64,000 nt of DNA from Enchytraeus crypticus (GCA_905160935.1 CAJHZI010000683.1:124001-188000); one strand, 5' to 3'; positions 38,301 through 40,765 are shown, counted from the first letter of the stretch. The notes: generated by a model from the sequence alone, not told the origin. Numbers and translations: made by a program.

Positions 38301-39190
38301 GTCCATTGTACACATTCCTACTCACATGCTGCATTCAAGCTCCATAAAGAGCACTCCATCGATCAACGAGTTAATCCCTTCACAAGTAGATCACTCCTTA
38401 CCCAGAAATTAACGTAGTCAATAGATTGGGAGTAATATGGCTTCTTAGGGGAATCCCCGTTGTTTTCCTCAGATCTTGTTCAGTCGACTCTTACGGCACG
38501 TGCAGTTTTACGGTTGGCCTGGTTTCAATTTCCTCAGCATAACAAGGGACATTTGTATTGCAATATATTTCAAATTGTATCAAAATGTGTTACAAAGTTT
38601 TTCAAATTGTACTAAAACGTATTGTATTGTATTATAAATTGTACTAAAATGTATTGTATTGTATTATAAATTGTACTAAAATGTACTGTATTGTATTATA
38701 AATTGTACTAAAATGTCTTGTATTGTATTAGAAATTGTACTTAAACGTATTGTATTACAAACAGTACTTAAACGTATTGTATGTATTAGAAACAATACTA
38801 AAACGTATTGTATGGTACTATAAACTATACTAAAACGTATTGTATTTCTAATTGCATTAAAACGTATTGTATGGTATTACAGATAAGTATGCCTATTAAA
38901 ACATATTGTGTGGTACTATCAATTGTACTAAAACGTATTGTATCGTATTATACATTCATTTTAACGTATTGTATTTTATTAAAATTGTACTAAAACGTAC
39001 TGTAATATTAATAGTATTAAAAAGCATTGTATTACTAATTGCATTACAACGTATTGTACTACTAGTACTATTTAACGTATTGCATAGATTACGTACCCTG
39101 AGCATCAGATGAATGGATTGATATAGCAGCGACCACTGCCAGCAGAGAGATCAAAGAATCGACGACTTTATGTCTTCTCATTACAAACAT
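308..39190 (-). CDS. Giant secreted mucin-like protein with nine VWA domains (20-exon gene, hand-assembled)
   Basis: I join 20 exons from splice sites and reading phase: 39190-39097, 31554-31436, 30446-29972, 28614-20163, 19418-19118, 18682-18204, 17717-17414, 16279-15366, 14569-14266, 13376-11782, 11253-10959, 10317-9842, 8917-8614, 7980-7463, 6858-6555, 5701-5382, 4041-3738, 3133-2751, 1931-1643 and 704-308. Order in the protein: signal peptide (about residues 1-30), VWA1, a mucin region of about 2800 residues, then VWA2-VWA9 with Ser/Thr-rich linkers, and a TAG stop. Each VWA domain is bracketed by a Cys just before strand A and one just after the last helix, as in matrilin and collagen VI type VWA domains. 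The length is 5541 residues once one extra base at about 23598 is discounted. Extracellular location and heavy O-glycosylation follow from the signal peptide and Thr/Ser content; the biological role is unknown. Union of exon 1 with the rest rests on phase alone. The block could still be more than one transcript. Confidence 0.78.
775..900 (-). mobile_element. tRNA-derived SINE, subfamily 2, degraded
   Basis: It resembles the copies at 33330-33440 and 41650-41790. The shared parts are a GTGACRGG-like stretch, a degraded B box (the reverse complement reads GGATTAAAATCC) and a CCAACAACTT-like end. It lies in intron 19. Confidence 0.5.
1150..1335 (+). mobile_element. Dispersed repeat B (SINE-like), diverged copy
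   Basis: It carries the family landmarks GAAGAATAGACCAACCGTGG, AAAAGGCGAC and CGGTTGGTGAGCG. The family (about 260 bp, about 13 copies here) normally ends in a (GAT)n run; this copy is mutated near the end. It lies in intron 19. Confidence 0.65.
1395..1625 (+). mobile_element. Dispersed repeat E ending in (TTGA)n
   Basis: It is nearly the same as 42405-42600: a stretch beginning near ATTTTGACCC, then CTTGCACTGTTTTGATCTCG, a TCGTCATCGTGTGGTG core, and a tail GGCGAGAAACCGGACG followed by TTGATTGAT. The tail resembles the 3' tails of other SINE families in the window. Confidence 0.65.
1643..1931 (-). CDS. Exon 19: first half of VWA9 (MIDAS lost)
   Basis: The acceptor TTTCAG sits at 1937-1932, and the donor AAG|GTATTT follows 1643 in phase 2. 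It has the opening Cys and the hydrophobic strand. The MIDAS motif is LDLSLE instead of DxSxS, and the metal-coordinating Thr of the GGETNI motif is changed (GGRGNI). At 289 nt it is shorter than the 304-nt sister exons; the GGY-NWY insert is missing. Confidence 0.8.
2515..2600 (+). mobile_element. LINE 3'-end fragment with (AG)n tail
   Basis: It has the CCATGGACCTGCC core in sense orientation, then ACTAAGAGCG and an AG-rich run. An antisense tRNA-SINE fragment follows directly. It lies in intron 18. Confidence 0.65.
2604..2675 (-). mobile_element. tRNA-derived SINE fragment
   Basis: The complement has GGTTCAAATC-like B box sequence (GGGTTCAAATCATGG) and the GCCCGTCACAGATATCGC stretch seen in the full copy at 13568-13705. 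It is joined head to tail with the LINE fragment at 2515-2600. Confidence 0.65.
2751..3133 (-). CDS. Exon 18: second half of VWA8 with a furin-like site
   Basis: The acceptor is TTTCAG at 3139-3134 and the donor CCTG|GTTAGG follows 2751 in phase 1. The LLTDG metal motif is intact. The linker after the closing Cys is short and basic (GRSRRSARSVRE), containing RSRR, a proprotein-convertase consensus. If the donor were not used, translation would stop two codons later, so a shorter isoform is possible. Confidence 0.82.
3565..3700 (+). mobile_element. tRNA-derived SINE
   Basis: It starts CTGGAGCCAGTGGCGA and has GGTTCAAATCC (a perfect pol III B box) and GAGTGAGGAAACTGACG near the 3' end. It lies in intron 17, 38 bp from the donor of exon 17. 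Confidence 0.75.
3738..4041 (-). CDS. Exon 17: first half of VWA8
   Basis: The acceptor is AATCAG at 4047-4042 and the donor GGGAG|GTTAGT follows 3738 in phase 2. The 304-nt length is shared by five of the eight sister exons. It has the opening Cys, an intact MIDAS DDSTS, the family signature GGYSNWY and GGETNIAAAL with the metal-binding Thr. Confidence 0.88.
4195..5010. repeat. Nested minisatellite: 14-bp monomer, 42-bp trimer, 252-bp unit
   Basis: The monomer is GCCTAGCAACAAAC-like. Three variants (CTAGCAACAAAC, CTAACATAAAAA, CTGGCAACATAC) alternate to give 42 bp. A marked variant with ACATAGAAAG recurs 252 bp apart (4485 and 4737), so six 42-mers form a higher-order unit. The open frames across it are artefacts. 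It lies in intron 16. Confidence 0.9.
5305..5375 (+). mobile_element. LINE 3'-end fragment with (AG)n tail
   Basis: A CCATGGACCTGTCAGTAGAC core is followed by GTGCACTAAGAGAGAGAG. It ends only a few bases beyond the donor of exon 16, just inside intron 16. Confidence 0.7.
5382..5701 (-). CDS. Exon 16: second half of VWA7
   Basis: The acceptor is TTACAG at 5707-5702, and the donor GATCA|GTAAGC follows 5382 in phase 1. LLTDG is intact, then an IEIFCVGIT strand and the closing Cys (SVCN). The linker is only about 15 residues, the shortest of the set. Confidence 0.88.
6150..6410 (-). mobile_element. (TC)n run plus LINE 3'-end subfamily copy
   Basis: A TC run of about 46 bp (the AG tail of the element on the other strand) leads into TTAGTATGGAATATAACG and the LINE tail core. 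It continues into a second segment (GACGAGGTGAGCCCCCTATG, then GGCAGGGGCGTCATTCTC) shared with 45575-45835 and 61240-61495. This is therefore a distinct subfamily. It lies in intron 15. Confidence 0.7.
6480..6516 (+). mobile_element. Short LINE 3'-end fragment
   Basis: It reads CATGCCATGGACCTGT then ACACTGAGCGC, a short diverged copy of the LINE tail, 40 bp downstream of the donor of exon 15. Confidence 0.5.
6555..6858 (-). CDS. Exon 15: first half of VWA7
   Basis: The acceptor CCACAG sits at 6864-6859, and the donor GCGAG|GTAGTA follows 6555 in phase 2. Length is 304 nt. MIDAS DESTS, the GGYSNWY signature and GGETNIAAAL are intact. Its acceptor lies at the edge of a 40-bp tandem repeat that carries copies of the acceptor sequence. 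Confidence 0.88.
6850..7150. repeat. About 40-bp tandem repeat spanning the exon-15 acceptor
   Basis: About eight degenerate units have starts near 6854, 6894, 6934, 6972, 7013, 7053, 7093 and 7135. Each has a GTTACTGTGGTG-like element followed by AATTACAATAATTATTA-like sequence. On the transcribed strand the element reads CACCACAG|TAAC, the true exon-15 acceptor, so several units carry potential decoy acceptors. Confidence 0.75.
7213..7330 (+). mobile_element. Dispersed repeat B, 5' part
   Basis: It has CTACCAACCGTGGACTGC, AAAAGGCGAC, ACGTCAGAGACGGCATTCGG and TTGGTTAGAGCC. The copy lacks the 3' (GAT)n end. It lies in intron 14. Confidence 0.65.
7463..7980 (-). CDS. Exon 14: second half of VWA6 plus Ser/Thr linker
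   Basis: The acceptor is ATGCAG at 7986-7981, and the donor GCCA|GTGAGT follows 7463 in phase 1. ILTDG is intact and the closing Cys is GGVCTG. A linker of about 65 residues is nearly all Ser, Thr, Pro and Ala (STSTISTAST-type), a likely O-glycan stalk. A duplicated donor lies 44 bp further on (7419), but it would leave phase 0 and does not fit exon 15. Confidence 0.85.
7984..8034. repeat. (ATCA)n microsatellite
   Basis: About 12 copies of a tetranucleotide (ATCA on the plus strand) lie immediately upstream of the exon-14 acceptor in transcript sense. Confidence 0.9.
8240..8600 (+). mobile_element. Dispersed repeat F, two copies, with (ATT)n and (CCA)n runs
   Basis: GAATCGCCGCCCGGCTACTC recurs at about 8259 and 8451, and also at 30880 and (inverted) at about 62195. 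The fuller copy starts in (ATT)n, has ACCTGGGGTTTGATAAAAAC and ends in (ATT)n again. An ACC/CCA triplet run follows at 8520-8570. It lies in intron 13. Confidence 0.65.
8614..8917 (-). CDS. Exon 13: first half of VWA6
   Basis: The acceptor is TTTCAG at 8923-8918, and the donor ACCAG|GTATAG follows 8614 in phase 2. Length is 304 nt. It has the opening Cys (RTCPLKAD), MIDAS DESTS, the GGYDNWY signature and GGETNIASAL. Phase 1 entry is completed by the last base of exon 12. Confidence 0.88.
8985..9190. repeat. Diverged duplicates of the exon-13 acceptor region
   Basis: GGACAAGTTCTTACTGAAAT at the exon-13 boundary recurs as GGACAATTTCTTACTGAAAT (119 bp away), then as CTCACTGAAATAAT (about 9141) and CTTACTGAAGTATT (about 9177). 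On the transcribed strand the first copy keeps a usable TTTCAG|TAAG. Confidence 0.7.
9205..9370 (-). mobile_element. LINE 3'-end fragment
   Basis: It has the GTGCACTGCCTACTGGCAGG core. The complement also encodes the EGKRGRGRPR-like basic stretch of the reverse transcriptase C-terminus. It lies in intron 12. Confidence 0.75.
9635..9750 (+). mobile_element. tRNA-derived SINE
   Basis: It contains CCGCGGATCAATAT, GTTCAAATCC (B box), CCCGTCACTGACATC and GAGTGAGGAAACTGACG. The 5' A-box part is lost. It lies in intron 12. Confidence 0.7.
9842..10317 (-). CDS. Exon 12: second half of VWA5 plus Ser/Thr linker
   Basis: The acceptor is CCTCAG at 10323-10318, and the donor CAGT|GTAAGT follows 9842 in phase 1. 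LVTDG is present although the first half of this domain has lost its own MIDAS residues. The closing Cys (EICAG) is followed by about 55 residues rich in Ser and Thr. The usual GAR motif is replaced by PGSRR. Confidence 0.85.
10380..10500 (+). mobile_element. tRNA-derived SINE, degraded
   Basis: GGATTCAAATCCAG resembles a B box and is followed by TCATTGATATGATATTC and AAGGAAACTGACG, matching the family 3' part. It lies in intron 11. Confidence 0.5.
10959..11253 (-). CDS. Exon 11: first half of VWA5 (MIDAS degenerate)
   Basis: The chosen acceptor TTCCAG sits at 11259-11254, giving phase 1. The donor GCCAG|GTAAGT follows 10959 in phase 2. At 295 nt it lacks the GGY-NWY insert of its sisters. 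MIDAS is DASIV (second Ser missing), and the GGETNI Thr is absent (PPANI). Confidence 0.83.
11425..11545 (+). mobile_element. Dispersed repeat B, degraded
   Basis: GAAGAATAAACCAACCGTAA and a weak downstream match to the repeat B 5' part, in intron 10. The rest of intron 10 (to 11781) is AT-rich with nothing recognised. Confidence 0.4.
11782..13376 (-). CDS. Exon 10: second half of VWA4 plus long repetitive linker
   Basis: The acceptor is CCTCAG at 13382-13377, and the donor TACAG|GTACAT follows 11782 in phase 1. The VWA half has lost TDG (LLADHAAD). After the closing Cys (QSCEN) come a Ser-rich block with SSSVPSSSS repeats (about 12680-13050) and about 22 copies of a 12-residue unit ITSGPGITSTPE (36 bp, about 11870-12660). 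All repeat-length changes keep frame. Together this is a rigid O-glycosylated stalk of roughly 430 residues. The opposite strand is also open here because of the repeat and is not a gene. Confidence 0.85.
11870..12660 (-). repeat. 36-bp coding minisatellite (ITSGPGITSTPE)
   Basis: There are about 22 units. The plus-strand unit alternates TTATTTCAGGAGTAC and TTATTCCAGGGCCAC halves. An 18-bp half-unit is visible (IT-S-G/T-P-G/E), so the array grew from a 6-residue ITS(G/T)P(G/E) module. Confidence 0.85.
13390..13460. repeat. (ATCA)n microsatellite
   Basis: Imperfect ATCA repeats directly upstream of the exon-10 acceptor in transcript sense, similar to those next to exon 14. Confidence 0.8.
13568..13705 (+). 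mobile_element. tRNA-derived SINE, best copy
   Basis: It begins CTGGAGCCAGTGGCGAAGTC, with an A-box-like GTGGCGAAGTCGGTAAGA and a perfect B box GGTTCAAATCC about 40 bp later. It ends GAGTGAGGAAACTGACGTTA then TAGCTTTACCAGC. A LINE tail in opposite sense follows at once. It lies in intron 9. Confidence 0.85.
13706..13890 (-). mobile_element. LINE 3'-end fragment with readable reverse transcriptase tail
   Basis: The complement reads in one frame as a basic C-terminus (VIEGRMERNRGRGRPRLG, then MLDDLKTHSY, then AEDREEWRRY). This is the ending of non-LTR retrotransposon ORF2 proteins of the endonuclease-reverse transcriptase type common in invertebrates. It identifies the window's commonest dispersed element. 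Confidence 0.8.
14266..14569 (-). CDS. Exon 9: first half of VWA4 (MIDAS lost)
   Basis: The acceptor is CCGTAG at 14575-14570, and the donor GCAAG|GTCTGT follows 14266 in phase 2. Length is 304 nt. The opening Cys (LECSAV) is present. MIDAS is HGSSK instead of DxSxS, although GGQTNIAAAL keeps its Thr. Base composition is GC-richer than neighbouring introns. Confidence 0.85.
14590..14720 (-). mobile_element. Dispersed repeat B, 3' part, inverted
   Basis: A (CAT)n run, then ATTGAATCCCAATTTAACTA, GGGTCGGGTTACTAATAGAC and ACCGGTTGGTCAATTCTTCA. These are the landmarks of repeat B in reverse, with an internal deletion. It lies in intron 8. Confidence 0.65.
14950..15030. repeat. Exon-6 fragment captured in intron 8, between direct repeats
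   Basis: A 29-bp stretch beginning ACCACGCCGTGCTCCG (about 14977-15005) is identical to coding sequence of exon 6 at about 18642-18670. GTTGAGGATAGAGCTA occurs on both sides (about 14953 and 15001), 49 bp apart. Confidence 0.8.
15366..16279 (-). CDS. Exon 8: second half of VWA3 plus long Ser/Thr linker
   Basis: The acceptor is CTACAG at 16285-16280, and the donor CGCAG|GTAATC follows 15366 in phase 1. MLTDG is intact and the closing Cys is SNICGD. About 200 residues of STSTPSS-type low-complexity sequence follow, with a loose 10-residue periodicity, a mucin-type stalk. Confidence 0.87.
16280..17190. other. Intron 7, mostly unremarkable
   Basis: AT-rich sequence with a short ATTA run at 16340. 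A weak match to the 38450-38540 element lies at 16865-16960 (CACGACACGTGCAGTT). No coding potential seen. Confidence 0.5.
17200..17405 (+). mobile_element. Dispersed repeat B, 3' part, with expanded (GAT/GAC)n tail
   Basis: It has AGTGGGGATTGGCTGGTG, GTAGGACAGAGAGGATTGGA, CCCAACCCTAGTTGAACTGG and GATTTTTGGGAGGATGATG. The tail expands to about 95 bp and ends about 10 bp from the donor of exon 7. Confidence 0.75.
17414..17717 (-). CDS. Exon 7: first half of VWA3
   Basis: The acceptor is TGTCAG at 17723-17718, and the donor ACCAG|GTCTGA follows 17414 in phase 2. Length is 304 nt. It has the opening Cys (LSCPLPAD), MIDAS DQSTS, the GGYDNWE signature and GGETNIADAL. A methionine upstream of the acceptor keeps the frame open but belongs to the intron in this model. 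Confidence 0.87.
17850..18135 (+). mobile_element. Dispersed repeat G (SINE-like)
   Basis: ATGAGGCGACTAAG, AAGCCATATTTTCCCAAGCT, GACTCTGAGTATGAATATGT and ACCTTGGACCTGCCAATGAG are shared with 53135-53505 and 53590-53815. It ends in an AG run like the LINE tail. It lies in intron 6, close to the donor of exon 6. Confidence 0.65.
18204..18682 (-). CDS. Exon 6: second half of VWA2 plus Ser/Thr linker
   Basis: The acceptor is CATTAG at 18688-18683, and the donor AATTT|GTAAGT follows 18204 in phase 1. LITDG is intact, with the FGARRGVRH motif before it and a closing Cys (ALVCRP). About 60 linker residues are Ser/Thr-rich (SSSTESTSPITES). A 29-bp piece of this exon recurs in intron 8. Confidence 0.86.
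18676..18910. repeat. About 115-bp tandem duplication across the exon-6 acceptor
   Basis: CTGCACTCTAATGGGTTAGA (about 18676) and CTGTACTTTAATGGGTCAGA (about 18791) start two diverged copies. Both continue with AAAGCACAGAGA, then CAGTAYRTTCATYRAAGAAGG. The intronic copy includes the first bases of exon 6 and its acceptor. Confidence 0.8.
19118..19418 (-). CDS. Exon 5: first half of VWA2
   Basis: The acceptor is TTGCAG at 19424-19419, and the donor ACCAG|GTAGTT follows 19118 in phase 2. Length is 301 nt. It has the opening Cys, MIDAS DESTS, NNYETWY in place of GGYxNWY, and GGDTNISEAL with the metal-binding Thr. Confidence 0.88.
19419..20162. mobile_element. Intron 4 with tRNA-like SINE fragments
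   Basis: At about 19665-19770, CGGAGTTCGAATCCTGAT is B-box-like and follows a GTTGTGGCAGAGAACGCATA stretch. At about 19950-20015 there is another tRNA-like remnant (ACGTTCGAGATTTTACTCTC), related to 38060-38150. The rest is AT-rich with nothing recognised. Confidence 0.4.
20163..28614 (-). CDS. Exon 4: giant mucin exon (about 2817 residues, one frame break)
   Basis: The acceptor CAACAG sits at 28620-28615, and the donor AGCAG|GTACAT follows 20163. Both ends are phase 1. Layout from the N-terminal side: about four VTGSTSAVNQ-type units, about 200 units of TGETTVAQQPV (33 bp) and TGETTAAQQQPV (36 bp), a less regular Ser/Thr region (about 21500-20480) with FESTxNSTTIG subrepeats, then about a dozen ATTAVQQSSP units (about 20480-20170). 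Thr and Ser make up roughly 40% by eye, and no Cys was noticed in the repeats. This is a classic O-glycosylated mucin tract. The exon should be a multiple of 3 but is 8452 nt; the extra base is at about 23598. Confidence 0.85.
21510..28435 (-). repeat. Mucin VNTR, about 200 units of 33/36 bp, with higher-order duplications
   Basis: The plus-strand unit is CCAGTTACAGGTTGTTGTGC followed by AACAGTTGTTTCA. Larger blocks have been copied: a 603-bp block recurs nearly unchanged (26559 onward and 27162 onward), and another multi-unit block recurs near 21928, 24680, 25655 and 26393. Open frames on the plus strand rich in CFTSYRLL or VVEQQLFHQL are by-products of the repeat. Confidence 0.92.
23598..23598. 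other. Single-base insertion breaking the mucin frame
   Basis: At 23591 the text is CCAGTTAGCAGGGTG, where every other unit has CCAGTTACAGGG. The added G shifts the frame and would stop translation about one unit later (HPANW then stop). Removing it restores one frame from 28614 to 20163 and makes the exon divisible by 3. Confidence 0.9.
28872..29190 (+). mobile_element. Mariner/Tc1-family transposase fragment, decayed
   Basis: One frame reads QDGALAHTSRLAQ, then WPPNSPDFNPLYFFVW, the last part of a DDE transposase (the second catalytic Asp block, then the third block). The usual NPLDY-type Asp is replaced (NPLYF), and an in-frame stop follows at about 29130. The later GRSFRVH residues match the family ending. 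No N-terminal part or terminal inverted repeats seen. It lies in intron 3. Confidence 0.8.
29475..29870 (-). mobile_element. Longest LINE fragment (reverse transcriptase C-terminus)
   Basis: The complement reads almost in one frame: ETWTLWKEDIRKLEALEVW, then MERIGWNQKVKNEEVLKRVG, then WSGHILRG, VIEGRMEGKRGRSRP and a MLDDLK-like tail. These are hallmarks of the C-terminal region of invertebrate non-LTR reverse transcriptases. It shows what the many short copies in the window derive from. It lies in intron 3. Confidence 0.88.
29972..30446 (-). CDS. Exon 3: main part of VWA1
   Basis: The acceptor is TAACAG at 30452-30447 (phase 0 entry), and the donor ACAG|GTAAAT follows 29972 in phase 1. It encodes the rest of the domain in one piece. 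There is no intron at the LxLAR position where VWA2-VWA9 all have one. The metal-site Thr and TDG are lost (EGVQARLS, VITYSF). The closing Cys (RMCLEN) is followed directly by the mucin exon. Confidence 0.85.
30447..31435. repeat. Intron 2: repeat F copy and (GATTAT)-type satellite
   Basis: ATCA repeats lie near 30470 and a repeat F copy at about 30810-30955 (CGCCGCCCGGCTACTCGAGG). At 31020-31330 is an 18-bp satellite GATTATGATTATAATCAT with a GATTATGGTTATAATCAT variant in alternation. (ATT)n follows at 31370-31425, next to the donor of exon 2. Confidence 0.85.
31436..31554 (-). CDS. Exon 2: start of VWA1
   Basis: The acceptor GCTCAG sits at 31560-31555 (phase 1), and the donor ATGAG|GTCTAT follows 31436 in phase 0. 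It encodes the opening Cys (GCSNSED), the strand VFVVDQSGPV with a partly lost MIDAS, and the first helix. An alternative acceptor 39 nt upstream is also in frame. If used, it would add 13 residues including one Cys. Confidence 0.78.
31555..31620 (-). promoter_or_regulatory. Duplicated 3' splice site of exon 2 (39 nt apart)
   Basis: In transcript sense TGTTTTGCTCAG occurs twice, ending at 31594 and 31555. Both are followed by open frame, so both can be used without a frameshift. Confidence 0.7.
31625..31920. repeat. Degenerate (ATC)n tract
   Basis: About 290 bp of ATC/CAT triplets with internal larger copies (CATCACCATCATCAGCAACA recurs). It resembles an overgrown tail of inverted repeat B, but no body is seen. 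Confidence 0.85.
31921..33325. other. Intron 1, no gene seen
   Basis: AT-rich sequence. A short imperfect repeat of ATGAATGCATGTTTTC lies at about 32810-32880. No open frame with coding character on either strand. Confidence 0.5.
33330..33440 (-). mobile_element. tRNA-derived SINE, subfamily 2
   Basis: ATAACGTCAGTTTCCC, GTCATCAGTGACGGG, CTGCACCTACTGATCCGC and the ending CTGCTACCGACTCC match other inverted copies. Confidence 0.6.
33545..33870 (-). mobile_element. Repeat H fragment plus repeat D copy with (ATA)n
   Basis: CGACAGGAGCACTGTAATTG (33598) belongs to a small family also at 49365-49440 and 51305-51375. It is followed by (ATA)n and the 120-bp repeat D (TTTAACGTCTGCTTCCTCAT, AAGGATGATGTCAGGGACGT), shared with 57795-57925 and 62270-62390. 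Confidence 0.65.
34045..34112 (+). mobile_element. LINE 3'-end fragment
   Basis: It reads GATGAGTGGAGGTACTATAT, then CCATGGATCTGCCAGTAGGC and GTGCACTGAGAGAG. Confidence 0.7.
34305..34465. repeat. 22-bp minisatellite
   Basis: About seven copies of GTTCTATGTTGCCATTCTAA plus CA. In two or three copies GCC is replaced by ACC. Confidence 0.9.
34466..35340. other. Intron 1, no gene seen
   Basis: AT-rich; a few GCATCGTTGCATTG-like short repeats at about 34540. Nothing coding on either strand. Confidence 0.5.
35341..35580 (-). mobile_element. (TC)n tail plus LINE 3'-end fragment
   Basis: A TC run of about 50 bp is followed by TTAGAGCACTGCCTACTGGC and the full tail to TTTAGTAGATC. On the complementary strand the order is reverse transcriptase tail, then (AG)n. 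Confidence 0.8.
35581..36135. other. Intron 1, no gene seen
   Basis: AT-rich unique-looking sequence without coding signal. Confidence 0.4.
36140..36260 (-). mobile_element. tRNA-derived SINE
   Basis: ACGTCAGTTACCTCACTCGA, AGCGATATCAGTGACGGGCG and GGATTTGAACCCCTCG: the family in reverse, with a good B box. Confidence 0.7.
36675..37090 (-). mobile_element. Repeat B (inverted) and a separate tRNA-like remnant
   Basis: 36675-36840 has ATCATCTAACAAAGGTCGGG, ACTAATAGACCTTCTCCACT and GGAGTCTAGGAGCTCA, which is repeat B in reverse. At 37060-37085 the plus-strand GAGGTTCGAACCCCGGCC is a perfect B box in a different tRNA-like context. Confidence 0.6.
37178..37520. repeat. 15-bp minisatellite
   Basis: About 22 copies of ATACCATACAACCAT with ATATCATACAATCAT-type variants. 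The Tyr/His-rich open frames on both strands are repeat artefacts. Confidence 0.92.
37521..38560. mobile_element. Intron 1: tRNA-like remnant, repeat G fragment
   Basis: At 38060-38150 GTCCGAGATTTTGCTCTCAG matches the remnant near 19950. At 38280-38410 an inverted repeat G fragment has AGTGGCAGGTCCATTGTAC and GAGCACTCCATCGATCAACG. At 38450-38540 a third fragment has CTTACGGCACGTGCAGTT. No gene seen. Confidence 0.45.
38565..39088. repeat. 32-bp AT-rich minisatellite next to exon 1
   Basis: The unit is AAATTGTACTAAAATGTATT followed by GTATTGTATTAT; it is regular at 38600-38760 and degrades towards 39080. It begins within 10 bp of the exon-1 donor. Confidence 0.88.
39097..39190 (-). CDS. Exon 1: signal peptide of the giant VWA protein
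   Basis: Two in-frame ATGs (39190 and 39181) lead a basic n-region (RRHK), a hydrophobic core (LISLLAVVAAISI) and a small-residue cleavage region (SSDAQ). The donor CAGG|GTACGT follows 39097 in phase 1, exactly the phase needed by exon 2. This is a textbook secretion signal. That it belongs to the same transcript, across a 7.5-kb intron, is inferred from orientation, phase and the lack of another candidate. Confidence 0.7.
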
Positions 39191-39315
39191 TGCACGAGTT
39201 CTTCAGGCTCCTTAACTCAAGCTCCGATGTACACTGCTCCTGTTTAATACTCTAAAGCTACGCCTAGGAAATGAACTTACTCTTGCTTATTACCCTGGAA
39301 GCCTATAATTCTCTG

Positions 39316-39322
39316 TTTATAG
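39316..39322 (-). promoter_or_regulatory. Possible TATA box of the giant VWA gene
   Basis: CTATAAA on the minus strand, 126 bp before the first ATG. A start about 30 bp downstream would give a 5' UTR of roughly 100 nt. An untranslated first exon further upstream is not excluded. Confidence 0.35.
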
Positions 39323-39469
39323 TGGCGCTACTGCACAGCTGGTGTCTCTAAGAAGTCCACAACATAGTGAACAGATTGGAAATGTATGGCAGCATTTATC
39401 CAGTGTCCCTGAAAGTTATGTACTAGAACCTGCAAAACATAAAAATATATTTTAATGACGTGAAAAGTA

Positions 39470-39800
39470 GTTTTCTCTCCTCTCTCTCTTTCTCGCGAAC
39501 TCTCTTTCTTTTCCTCTCTCTATCTCCCTCTCACTCTTTCTCGATCTCTCTCTCTCTATTTCTATTTCTCTAATTGTTTCGCTCCCTCGCAATTTCTCCC
39601 TCTCTATGTCTCTCTCTCTCTCTCTCTCTGCCCCTCTGTCTCTCTCTCTCTCTATCTCTCTCTCTCTCTCTCTATTTTAAAGTCAGTTCCCTGCCTCGAT
39701 ACGATAGTAAATCAGTGCAGGAGAGAGCACTGGATTTGACACACGCTCCTACTAATCCGCAGTCAAATAAATTACCAGCTTGCTACCGGTTGAGTCCAAA
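39470..39800 (-). mobile_element. (CT)-rich tract and inverted tRNA-SINE remnant
   Basis: About 200 bp of CT-rich simple sequence (39475-39675) is followed by AGTCAGTTCCCTGCCTCGAT and CACGCTCCTACTAATCCGC, a diverged inverted SINE of subfamily 2. Confidence 0.55.
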
Positions 39801-40345
39801 CCAACAACAACCTAGAAAGAAATTACAAATAGTCCAAGCCAAACGGTTTCTGGATATACAAATTTGGCGCTGTTTATTAACTCTATGGCTTTCAATGGAT
39901 GCTGTCACGTGATCAGCTCGCCCACGCTCTGACCTAGAGCTACAATATGGCTGTCATAGTAGATCTCTCTTGAATGAACGGCTTTCTAGTCTATTGCATG
40001 TAACATTTAGCACAGTCATAACAATGAAGAATACGATTTAACAGCTAGTTCTGAATTTAGCAGATGAAATACTTTCATTCATTGTGTGGACTCGACAAAT
40101 CGTCGATAGGAGAGTATTTTGCGCATTGAATGGTTTGACATTAGCAGGGACGTCAGAGCCAAGGCTGTGGGTTCAATTAATTACGTTACAACGGTACGCA
40201 AATAGGTAATAAGTAAGGCCAAATTTTATCGGCAATTTCTTTGGCGTACATCACTGAAGGCTTAGTTGGGATTCGAATCTGCCAATCTCCTAGTTAAACG
40301 GAAAGAGTTAAAGGGAAAGTTAAACTGAAAGAGTGTTGCCATATC
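39801..40345. other. Intergenic; tRNA-like traces only
   Basis: GTTGGGATTCGAATCTGCC at about 40267 looks like a B box. Otherwise unremarkable. Confidence 0.35.
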
Positions 40346-40349
40346 GTTA

Positions 40350-40430
40350 ATATAAAAGCTGGTAAAGCTAAGTTTAACGTCAGTTTCCTCACTCGAAAGC
40401 GATGTCATTGACGGACGAGCCCAGGATAAT
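40350..40430 (-). mobile_element. tRNA-derived SINE fragment
   Basis: AAGCTGGTAAAGCTAAGTTT, CGTCAGTTTCCTCACTCGAA and AGCGATGTCATTGACGGACG: the 3' half of the family, inverted. Confidence 0.65.
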
Positions 40431-40499
40431 ATCGTAGATATGATATCATATAATGTTTCAGGTAGTCTTGTTTAGGCTGTTACTAATATACATTCAATA

Positions 40500-40765
40500 T
40501 TGTAACACAATTAGACATTTAGGGCAACTAGACTATTAGACAATTATACAATTAGGCAACTAGATAGTTAGAAACACAGACAATTAGGCAGTTAGAAAAT
40601 TGGACAGTTAGACAATTTGATAATATGATAATTAGACAATAAGACAATTAGGCAACTAGATAATTAGATAAGTCAATAATTAGACAATTAGGTAATATGC
40701 CAATTAGGCAATTGGACAGTTAGGCAATTAGGCAAGTAAAAGATTGGACTATTAAACAATGAGAC
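40500..40765. repeat. Degenerate short tandem repeat
   Basis: Irregular copies of GACAATTAGGCAACTAGA-like sequence with an 8-to-16-bp period. Confidence 0.75.
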
